Shown here one piece after another: positions 1 to 12,600 of a stretch of DNA of 34,098 bases (the stretch's first letter is position 1; every line of letters starts with the position of its first letter). The stretch is taken from the NCBI GenBank assembly GCA_900770165.1, contig CAAGJJ010000067.1, positions 1 through 34,098 on the forward strand. Reading direction: 5' to 3'. The notes beneath the pieces were generated by a model. It saw only the letters and a list, made by a program, of their open reading frames with translations. It did no database searches and was not told the origin of the DNA. Origin of the DNA: Clostridia bacterium. GTDB taxonomy: Bacteria; Bacillota; Clostridia; Oscillospirales; Acutalibacteraceae. The position numbers were made by a program, and so were the translations under genes.

Positions 1-640
1 AACAGGCACAAGAGGAACAATAAACCCAATATACAAACCAGAATGGACAAAAGTATCAAGTGCAATAGACGAAACAAACGAAACACTAAGTGTAACAGTA
101 AAAGGAAATGCAAGCAAAACACAAGCAATAGGAGGAGTAAACATCAACTACAACAGCAATGTAACATCAACACTAAGTCCAGAAGACATAACAGTATACA
201 TCAATGGAGTACAAGATGGAGACAGAAACGGAAACGGAGTAATAGACGAAGGAGAAACACCATCAATACAAGTAGCAATATCATCAGCAAGTCCATCAGC
301 ATCAAACCAAGCAGAAATAACACACACAATAACACTATCAAACCTTGAAGAAGCAACAAGACAACTAGATGCAGACGGAAACATCAAAAAATTCAGCGAA
401 TGGAGTGGTAACATATCAATAAAAATAGGCGGAAGAGGCGAAGACACAAGCACATACACAGCAAATGTATTAACAGATGAATATGGAAACCAAAGCATGA
501 TGGAAACAGACGAAACAGGAAACTGGATAGATGTACTATACAAAGATGCAGACACAGACCATAACACAAATGGAACAATGTTTACAGACTTTATAGAACC
601 AGAATTCACTTATGAATACTCAGAAACAACGATAGACTAC
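1..640 (+). repeat. Intragenic long repeat, copy 1 (Ig-like module)
   Basis: The first bases of the window match the stretch beginning at 4036 nearly base for base for about 80 nt. They then align with interruptions to about 640, where both copies reach the phrase GTMFTD followed by PEFTYEY. Both encode the module starting PEWTKVSS. Copy 2 directly follows the leucine-rich block, so the sequence left of this window probably holds another such block. The outer limits are approximate because similarity fades gradually. Confidence 0.8.
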
Positions 641-3600
641 ACAGGAAAGACATTAACAACAATATTCTACGTAGCAGACAAATATTTTGACAATGCAAAC
701 AGTAGTCTAGCGTTGTCTGACCTAGACATAAGAGTTGATGGAGAGCAAATTGTTTCAGATGATGGAACAAACACATTCACAGAAGAAGCTTACAATGATG
801 CAGACGGAAATAGAATTGGAACAAAATACACATTAGTAATCAAAAACTTACCAAGAACAACAGGAGACCCATACAATGATTACAGTGGACCAGTATCAAT
901 AACTATTCCAGCAAATAAAATAGCAGACTTATCAGGAAATAAAAACTTAGCAAAAACAATCACAATAGGAATAGACGACCCAGAAAATGATCCAAACCAT
1001 AATACAGAACAAATAGTTGACGTTGTAGACCCAATCTGGAAATTAAATGGAGACATAGAAAAAACAGTAAATCCAACTACAGGAGAAATATCAGTATCTA
1101 TGGACATTTATGGAACAGATAAATACTACAAACAAGATACATTAACAGCAGAACAAATTCAATTATGGGTTGATGGAATAAATATTACAGCAGAAGGAAG
1201 TACAACAGAAGTTACAAGAACTCTAACAAAAGTTGAAGACTTAAAAGAAACAAGAACAGTAAATGGAGTACAACAACAAGTAACATATGGAGTACATTAT
1301 AAACTTACTCTATCAGGAATAAAAGAAACTGATGAATCATTCTTTGCAGAAAGAGCTAAATATAACACAAATCCAGCAACAGGAAGACCATATAGAGAAT
1401 ATAGTGGAACAATGAGACTTGTAATACCAGCAAATACAATAGAAGATAATTATGGAAATAAAAATCCAGAATACCCTATTGAACTAGAACATATAGACAC
1501 ATTAAGACCAGAAGTAATACAAGTATCAAGCGAAACTAATGTAGATGCAACTAATGTAGAAAATTCAACTCAAACAATAGTATTTGATGTTGTAGACAAG
1601 TATTTAGATACATCAGCAATAAGTACAACAGATACTTCAAAAATACATGTATTAATAGATGGAGAAGAGGTAGAAAGTATAACAAAACCATCAACAGCAG
1701 AAGAACAAGCAAATAATTCTGGTAAGATATTTAAAGAAATAGTAAATATCGAGACATTAACAGATAATATAGGCGGAAATGGAAATCACTTAGTTGGATA
1801 TAGATATACATTAAAATTATCAAACTTTAAAAATCCAAGAACATCAGCAGTATATGGAGAATATACAACATGGAGTGGTAACTTATCAATTAAGGTTGAT
1901 GCAGATACAGCACTAGATACAAATGGAACAGGAAATCTTGAAACAGAACTTACAGGAGATGAACAAGATACTACAAAAGAATATGTAGACTTTATAAAAC
2001 CAGATGTTACATATAAATATGGTGCGTCATCTCAAGCCTTCCCTGGAGACATAGATTATCAAGGCAAGACATTTAAGATGGTATTTGAAATTACTGATAA
2101 GAATTTTGCAAATAGTACATTGACAATAGATGATTTAGATATATTGATAGACGGAGAAGAACCAACTTGGAAAAATGCAACAGCTTCAGCAGATACAGTT
2201 GGTGTGGTTAAAGATTTAACATCTACAGAGATTAGAAAAACTGTAAATGGAGTGGCTGACACATTAATTGGATATAGATATACATTGACATTATCTAATT
2301 TGGAACAATTACAAATAAAAGAAAATGGACAATATTTAGATTACAGTGGTGTAATTACAGTGGCAATACCACAAGGAGTTGCAACTGATAAAGGACCTAA
2401 AGGAACATCTACTAATCCAAATGAAAATGATGCAGTAACAATTACATCAGGAATAGATATTCCAGGTGGAACAATTCCAGATGATTCACAAGTAGTTGAC
2501 GTTGTTGACCCATTATGGGAGAAAGTAAGCTCATCAGCATATGCATTTGACCCAACAGATAAAACTACTTCTACAGCAACAATTACAGTTAAAGGTACAG
2601 ATAAGTATTATGACAGTAGTTCTTTAACAGCTGATAAAGTAAAAGTATTTGTAAATGGAACAGAGGTTACTGATGGAAGTGTTACAGTAACTGTTGATAG
2701 CACAGTTACAGAGGTTAATAGCTCAAGTGGAACTAGAATTGGAGACCAATATACTCTTACTATTAAGGGCTGGGCTCAAGATGCTAATCAAATGAAGATT
2801 CAAATTCAACCAGGTGCTATGACAGATAAGTCTGGAAATACTAATAAGGCAACAGATTTGATTGTTTATAATGTTTTAATATCAGCAATAGAAAGTGATT
2901 ATGTTATTAGTGCTGATGACGATATGGTAAAAATATCTGTAGAGAGCAATTCGTCATTTTTAGGAAATGATACAATACAAAGACAAAATATTGAAAATAT
3001 AACATTTGTTTCAAATATACCAGAAACTGTGTTTAATGAAACAACAGGAGCATATGTTGACAGTACAGCATGGGATGTATCAGAAATACAAGATAAATCA
3101 ATAATAGCATGGTATGAAACACAAGCAAATGGAGCATTAAAAGTATATATTGGAAGTAATGATGAAATATTTGCAAATCAAGATGCAGGTAGTTTATTTA
3201 GTTATATTGGATATGCAGATATATGTACAGCAACAGAAACAATAACAAATATTAATTTACTAAATGTAAGTAGTGCAACAGATATGAGCTATATGTTTGC
3301 AAACTGTGGATATAGAGCAATGACAAACCTAAACTTAGGAGATAAATTTGATACAAGTAATGTAACAAATATGGGACATATGTTTAATCATTGTGGATAT
3401 ACAGCAATGACAAGTTTAAACTTAGGAGACAAATTTGATACAAGCAATGTGACAGATATGCAGAGTATGTTTACTAGCTGTGGAGAATCAGAAATGACAA
3501 GTTTAGACTTAGGAGATAAATTTGACACAAGTAGTGCAACAGATATGAGCTATATATTTGCAAACTGTGGATATAGAGCAATGACAAGCTTAAACTTAGG

Positions 3601-6600
3601 AGATAAATTTGATACAAGCAAAGTAACAGCCATGAGCAACATGTTCACCTCATGTGGATATACAGCGATGACAAGTTTAGACTTAGGAGATAAATTTGAT
3701 ACAAGTAATGTAACGGGAATGAGTGAGATGTTCAGTTACTGTGGATATACAGCAATGACAAGTTTAGATTTAGGAGACTTATTCTATACAACATCAGCAA
3801 CAGATATGAGTAATATGTTTAATGGTTGTGGAAATACAGCAATGACAAGCTTAGATTTAGGACCAGCATTTACAAAAATAGCAGACGCAAATACAAACTT
3901 CATGACAAACTGTGGAAAATCAGGAGCAATAATATATGCACCAGAATCAATCTACAATGACATAACACACTTAAAATTAAGCACAGACTCAACAACAACG
4001 ATTGAATACACAGAAAAGGATGCAGATGGAAATGCAACAGGCACAAGAGGAACAATAAACCCAATATACAAACCAGAATGGACAAAAGTATCAAGCACAA
4101 TAGACGAAACAAACAAGACATTAAGTGTAACAATAAAAGGAAATGCAAGTTTAGAGCCACAAACAATAAATGGAGTAAACATCAATTACAACAGCAAAGT
4201 AACAAGCACATTAGCAGGAAACTTAATAAATGTATATATAGATGGAGAGTTAGACGGAGACACAAACAAAAACGGAGTATTAGACGAAGGAGAAACAACA
4301 AGTATAACAAGAACAGTTATAAAAGATGAAACAAACTCAACAGATACAGAAATATATTACACAATAACACTATCAAACTTTGAAGAAGCATTACGCCAAA
4401 GCGGAAAGAACTTTAAGGAATGGAGTGGTAATATATCAATACAACCATTAAAAGGAACACTAAAAGACGCATATGGAAGCCACACAACAACAGATGCAAA
4501 TGGAAACACAGTAGTAGTAAAAGGTGATCCAGGAAATGGAAACATGCAAGAAATAGACTTAACACAAGGAACATGGACAAAAATAGAGTTACAAGACACA
4601 TTAACAGACCATAACACAGATGGAACAATGTTTACAGATTACATCAAACCAGAATTTACATATGAATATTCAAATGTAGACATAGACACAGATGCAAATA
4701 CAGTAATAGATTACGAAAATAAAACAGTAACAGTAGTATTTGATGTAACAGATAAATACTTTAAACAAGCAAATATAACAGCAGACAATGTTACAATTAC
4801 AGTTGGTGGAATAGAACCAGATTGGACAAAATCAACTAAAACACTAACAAAGAAAACATTGGCAGAAGACAAAGTTGTAGGAGACATTACATACAAGGCA
4901 AATGGAGACATTTACTATACTGTAAATGGAACACCAACTAAGATTGGAGAAAGATATCAACTTGTAGTAACTAACCTAGAAACAGAAAATGGAATTGGAT
5001 ACAGTGGGGCAATGACAATGTCATTCCCTGCTGGGGTAATAACAGACCAATCAAATAATAGCAGTTTAGCAAAAACAATAACAGTTGGTATAGATGACCC
5101 AGAAAACCATGAAGAACATCAAGATGCAAAAATAGTCGATGTTGTAAATCCATTATGGACAGGACCACACAATGTAAATAGTATAGACAGAACAAATAAA
5201 ACAGTAGATGTAAAAATACTAGGAAGTGACAAATACTATGCAACAGACGTATTTGCAGAGTCAATAGCAAATGGAACAATAAATGCAACATTAAGTAAAA
5301 TAAAAGTTTATGTAGATGATGTAGAACAAACTTCAATAACAAAAACTTTAACACAAATAACAGATAATACAGAACTACAAACTTTAGCACAAACTGCAGA
5401 TTTACAAAGTGCAAATATAGAAGATGTAAAAGTTGGTTATACATTAACACTAGGCAATTTTGAAAACATAAGTGGAGTAACAAAAATTGTTATAGAACCA
5501 GGAACAATAACAGACCAAAGTGGAAATGTAAATATAGAAACAACAATTCCAGTAGGAAATATAAATTGGGTAGAAAACAATGAACCACTACAAGAAACAG
5601 ATGAAAATTATCCAAGATATTCAGCATTTAGAAATGATATAGTAGACTTTATAAAACCAGTAATTAAATATCAATATTCAGCAGTAGAAGGAACAGAAAA
5701 TCCAAATATTGATTACCAAGCAAAAACATTAACAGTTAAGTTTACTGTAACAGATAAATATTTAGTAGAAAGCTCAATAATGAATGCAGATGGAACACTA
5801 AATACAAACAATGTACGTCTACAAATATCTACATTAAATGACTCTGGAGTAGAGGAATTTAAAGATATAACAGACTCTGGAATAACAACATCAATAACAT
5901 CAACACCAATAACAGATGGATATGAATATACATTAGTTGTTCAAAACTTTGAATTAGTTTACAACAATGAAGGTCAATACATGGATTACAGTGGTATAGT
6001 ACAATTAGTATTTGCAGAAGGACAAATAGATGATACTTCTGGAAATAAAAATGCAGCAACAACAATTACAATAGATACAGATGATGGAGATGATCCAGAT
6101 AGTGGAGTAATAGTTGACGTAATAGACCCAATAATAGAAAAAACAGCTGATAATTTAAGTATTGTTAATGTAAACAATGGTATTAGTAGAGACATTCAAA
6201 ATGAAACAGGAACAGTATCAATAAGAATAAAAGCAACAGATAAATACTTATCAACAGGAACATTGCAAAATGCCGAAAATGTTGAAAAAATTAAGGTAAA
6301 AATTGTTAAACCTAATGGAGAGACAATATATCCTGATACAATAACTAAATCTGTTTCACAAATAAGTAAACAATCAACATCTATAATATATGGAATTACA
6401 TTAGGTAATTTTGAGGCAAATCAAGGTGTAACAAGCATAATAATACCAGAAGGAGTGATAAAAGATTCATCTGGAAATGGAAACAGAGAAACAGAAATTT
6501 TAGTTGGAAATTCAACATGGACAGAAATTGGAGATACAAATGGCGAGTATACAGCATTTAGAGATAGTATAGTAGACTTTATAAGACCAACTTGGGAATA

Positions 6601-9600
6601 TTCAACAAGTAGCATAACAAGAGATAGAGACGGAGAAACAGGAACTGTAACAGTTAAAATACTAGGACGTGATAATTACTACTTAAAAGACACATTAACA
6701 GAAAACAAAATATTTGTATATGTAGCAAATAGCGAAACACCGGATAGTCCAATAACAACAATTACAAAGAGTCTAACAAAAATAACTGACCAAGCAGATT
6801 TAGATGGAGCAGACACAGGATATTACTTAACTTTAGGAAACTTCCAAAATTATGATGGCAGAGTAAAAATCGAAATAGCTGATAATACAATAAAAGATAC
6901 ATCTGGAAATGGAAACAAAATAACAGAATTAGATGTAGGAAATCCAGAATGGGTAGAAAACGATATTGGAGATAGTACAACAGCTCCAAAATATACAGCA
7001 TTTAGAAATAGTATAGTAGACTTTATTAAACCAACAATTAAGTATCAATACACAGCAGATGTAAATCCATTGATAGACCAAGAAAATAAACAAGTAGCTA
7101 TAACATTTGATGCAGTTGATACAAACTTCTTAGAAAGTGTTATAACTGTAGATGATATACAAATACTTGTAGATGATATGGATGTAACAAATGTTTTAAG
7201 CAAAACATTAACAAATGCAGACATAACAGACGGTTCTGGAAATGGACTAAGATATACATTAACATTGTCAAACTTTGAATTAGAAAATATCTTAGATGGA
7301 GAAACATTTAAGAGACATAGTGGAAAGATAGAACTTGTAATAGCAGCAGGTACTACAAGAGATACATCTGGAAACGAAAATAGAGAGACAAGACTAATAG
7401 TTGACAATGATAATGGAGATGACGCAGAAAATTATGTAATTGTAGACTTTATTAAACCAAAAATATACTATGTTGATAAATTTATAAGCTGGGATAAGAG
7501 ATATGCAGATGTTACAATAGCTGGAACAGATAGGTTCTATGACTTTAATACAAAAATAAGCCCAGAAGATATAACTATATATCAACAAAACTTAGATGGA
7601 GATTATGTACAAGTTACAGATTTACCTATAACAATTACTTCTGTAAGAACACAATATGGATATAACTTTGTTGTAAGATTAAGCAATTTTGAAGAAGAAT
7701 ATAGATTGAAAATTAGTGTACCAGCTGGAGTTATTTCAGATACACAAGGACATTACAATGATGCAACAGATATATTTGTGGATTTAGATAACAAAAAACC
7801 AGTATGGAAATACATTAGTACAAATACTTCTGAATTTGAAACTGACGGAAAGATAAGCTTTGATGTTAAAGGTCAAGATAAATTCTTGAATTTAGCTAAT
7901 AGCGGTCTTGCAGATGGAGATGTTTCAATATACAGAGATGGAACAGATATAACAGATACAGTAGGAATTACAATTAGTGCTCAAGGACAAAGTGATACAG
8001 AAAAATCTAAATCATACAAGATAGATGTAACAGGATTAACAGAGATTGGAACATATTCTTTAGTAATTAAAGAAAAGACATTGATAGATGAATTTGATAA
8101 CGAAAGTGCAACAACGACAATAACATTCTCTAAATCAGCTATTACAACAAATACAGATAATTATCAAACTGTTACATATCATGCAAGTCCTGATTTTGAA
8201 CAAACACATCAAGCTTATGTTCATGAGTTGATGAGTGTAAATACAACAGGAACGAACTTTGAAAATACAACATTTAGACCAAGCACGATTGGAGAAATAT
8301 ATGATGATGGTAAAAACACATTATTTGCAGAACCATTTAAATATCAAGCTGGAGAGAATGGTGCAAGCGGAGTTCAAACAGCATACAGCTTTAAAGGATG
8401 GGGATTAGCAAATGAGAAAGGCTTTATCGAAGATGAGGCAAATGCTACAATTTATGGGTTATATAGTGAGATTCCAGAAACTGCAAAAGCATCAGATGGA
8501 ATGGTTCACTTAAAAGCAATATGGCAACAAGCAACTGTAATATTTGTTTCAGATGGAGATGGAGATAATGCAAATGATGGATTGTCACCAACAACACCAG
8601 TTAAAGACCTAGAAACAGCATATAGTAAGATTAGTAGCTCTGGAACAACTTCAACAAATATAATTGTAATTATGGATCAAGTTGAATGGAACAGTAGTAA
8701 TAAACTAACTGGAAATGCAACAATTACAAGTTTATATGCAGGAGTTGATTATAAGGCACAATCAGCAGAATTGAAGATATCTTCAAATATGGAAGTAAAT
8801 GGAGATATAGAATTTGATAATATCAAATTGTATTCAAATTCTACATCAGTAAGTGATGGAAGTGATTATGTTGCTAATGGTTCATATACTAATATGTTAA
8901 TTACTAATTACGGAGATGTAATACTTGGTAGAAGAATTTCAACACCAGAAGGTAAATATACATTTGGAGCTGTAATTGGTGGAAATTATAAGACAGAAAC
9001 AACTGTTGGCGAGATAGGAGCTCATTCAGTTATAGTAGAAGCTGGTAAATACAATGATATTATTGTTGGAAGTAGCTTAACTACTAGAGGACAAACAACT
9101 ACAGTAAAATATGTATCACATCATGTTTTAATTGGTAATATGAAAGATGCAGCAATTTCAAGAAATGATAAGTTGACAATTACAGGATATTTAAGCATGG
9201 GAGAACTTGAAGATAGATATTATCCATATAGTACATCAGGTTCACAAGATACAGCAAATGCATATAGTAGAACTTATGCAATTACAGAAATCTATAGTGG
9301 AACATTTACAGGTGAAAATAAATTTGCAAAAGAATCTGAAGATGCAAGTGTTTACTTAAGAGCAATGAATGGATTTACAGAAGGTAAAGTTCAATTAGAT
9401 ATGTATGGAGGAAATATCACTGGAAACTTGTATGCTGGAGCAAGAATGGCAACAAGTCATTCTGACCAAGAAACTAATATATTGAATTTCTATGGTGGTA
9501 GTTTGACAGGAAATATGTTTGGACATGGGGCAAAAGACGCATCAACAGGAGGTTCAAATATAACACTTGAAGGAATGTTTAATATAACAGGAAATATCTT

Positions 9601-12600
9601 TGGAGGCTCAAATGCAACATCATTAGATCAAGGAAAAGTGACAGGAAATACTTCAATTTTAGTAAATAGTAGTTCTATTACAGTAAATGGAAACATTTAT
9701 GGTGGAGGCTATGGATTAATTGATGGAACATCAATTAATATAAATAATGGAGTAATTACTGGTAATACAAATATCGAATTAAGTGCAGGAACAGTAAATG
9801 GAGATATATATGGAGGAGGTTATAATTGTGGTGCGACAGGCTTAGCTAATATTACAATTAATAATGGAACAGTTTTAGGAAGTATATATGGTGGAGCTTA
9901 TCAGAACCAAGTTAGAACAGATTCTAGTATAAATATCTTAGGTGGAACTGTAAATGCAATATATGGAGGAAATGTATTAACAGTACAATCACAACTAAAT
10001 AATGATAGTATAAGACAAAATACAAATATTACAATTAATAGTTCAACTGCAACAGTAAATGGACCAATATATGGTGGTGGAAAATTTGACAGTGTTGGAA
10101 CAGCAGAGATTTACTTAAAGGCTTGTGCAAATACACCAACAGTTTATGGAGGTTCAGATGGAGATGGAATAACAAATATTACTAATATATACTTACAAGG
10201 AATGACAGTAGATACAATATACGGAGGCTTAAATGGAAATGGAACTGTATCAGAATCAAATATATACTTGCAGTCAGGAACAGCTACAGATGTTTATGGT
10301 GGAGGTTATGGTGGAACAACTACAACTTCAAACATAAATTTAGGAGTAGAAGAAACTGGAGAGGCAACAATAACAAATATATATGGTGGTTCAAATACAA
10401 CAGGTACAGTATCAACATCAAATGTAGTATTAAAATCTGGAACAGTAACAAATGTATTTGGTGGAGGAAATTCAGCAGGAGTTGATACAGCTAATGTAAC
10501 TTTAGACGGAATAACAATAGATACAATATATGGTGGTTCAAAAAATGCTGGAAATACAACAAATACAAATGTAGTTCTAACATCAGGAACAGTAACAAAT
10601 GTTTATGGTGGAGGTTATGATGTAGGAGTAACAAATGCAAAAGTAACTCAAAAAGGTGCAACAGTAACTAATATTTATGGAGGAAACCAAGGCGGTACAG
10701 GCGACGGAGGAGAGACAACAAATTCAACAGTAAATGTTGATAGTACAGTGGCTAATAACATATATGGTGGAAACAAAGATAAAGGAACAACAAAATATGC
10801 AACTATAAATATTAGAGGTGCTTCAACAATAACTGGAAAACTTTATGGTGGTGGATATAAATCAGATATTGCTAAGACTGGAAATACAGGAAAAACAACA
10901 ATAAATATATCTGGAGGAACTATAAACAAAGACGTAAATGGAGGTTCAGAAGATTCAGTTGTTTATGGAGAAACAAATATAAATATTGGTAAAGATGCAG
11001 TAACAGATGATTCACCAGTAGCAGGAAATATTAATATTAAAGGACAGATTTATGGTGCAGGTTCTTCTGCTACAAGCACAGATTATAGTTATATAAGTGT
11101 ATATGGTAATACACATGTAACAATGGATAATAGTGAAGAATCACCAATAACATTTAGTGGAAGCATTTATGGAGCTGGAAAACAAACAAATTATTCAACA
11201 AATAATACTTCTTCAGATGGTTCAACTGTAAGAATTAAAGATTTTGGAACTTCAACAACTGCTCATCAAATGGCTTCTGTACAAAGAACTGGTAAATTGT
11301 ATATAGGAAATTCATATTTAGAACTATTAGGAGTTCAAGATGTAAATAACTATTACAAAAAGACAAGTTATACATTGAACAGAATAACAAATGGATTAGC
11401 ATTACATGATAATACAACATTGTACACAAAAAGAGGATTTAACATGGTTGGAGGATTTGAAAGCTTTAAGACAAATTCTGATAATACTACAGAGAAACAG
11501 ACAGTAGAGATTTCTGGAAATACAGTTACAAGAAATGTTGATAATAGAATATATACTCTTGAGGGTATAAACTTAATATTTGCAAAAGAAGAAGGAGAAC
11601 TAAGTGATAGGTCTAATGAAGATATCTGGGGAGATGTAAATGGTATGGCATTCTTTGGAATGTATAGACCAAGTCGTCAAACTGGAAGAAAAGAATATGA
11701 TATATATGCACCAAATTATTCAGGAGGAGCTGTAAAAGCATTCTTTGCAAATGGTACATATATAGAGGGAAGACATAAAGCAAATCATGATATAGCTACT
11801 GATGGATTCTATACAAATGTGGCAGATTATTCAGATGAAAGCAATATAATAGTAACACCACAAGTTATAGATGTAACAGATTATGGCACATATTATGATT
11901 GGATAATTGGAGAAGATGTAGTAAATTATAATACTTCATTAATAGCTTCAACATATTCAACATGGTCAATGGCAGAATTGTTACTTGATTATAAATATCA
12001 ACAAGGTGCAACATATACTGTAAATAGAGTAAGCTCAAATGCTTTAGACACAGATATTAACTTGATTAATCCATTAGAGGTACCAACATATTCTGCAAAT
12101 TCAAATAATACTTTTGGATTAACAATGGAAACAGACAAATCAGGCTGGCTAAAAGGTGGAGTAACTAATATGTATACAGATGGAAATGGTTCATTTGATG
12201 GAGATTCAGCATATGGAACAGATAATTCAAATACACCAGGAACAATAATCTTTAAGTTATTTAACTCAATAAATGTTACTGAAAATAGAGACTTAGGAAA
12301 TGTAAATATAGTTTTAACTGGAAAGACTAGAACAGGTGAAGATGCAAGTCAAGGTAATACTTTTAAAATAGTAATTGCAGTTAACCTACAGTCAGTACAT
12401 GAAGAGGATAAAGAACAATATACTCCAAGATTTACAGATAGCACAAATACACAATTAAATTACACAACAGATAGTAGTGTAGATATAACATATGTATTAT
12501 ACAAACAAGGCTTAACAGAAAGTATTTATACATCAGGCGATTATAGAGTATTATCTTCAACAGTTCAATTACCTGCTGGAACAAGAATTACAATGAGAGA

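Noticed and set aside
43..609. Overlapping open frames on both strands near the left edge (for example 43-348 + and 148-609 -), and similar ones at 3900-5483
   Set aside because: They arise because the giant gene is T-poor and repetitive there, which removes stop codons in other frames. Their products are low-complexity, and the main frame shows clear conserved domains throughout.
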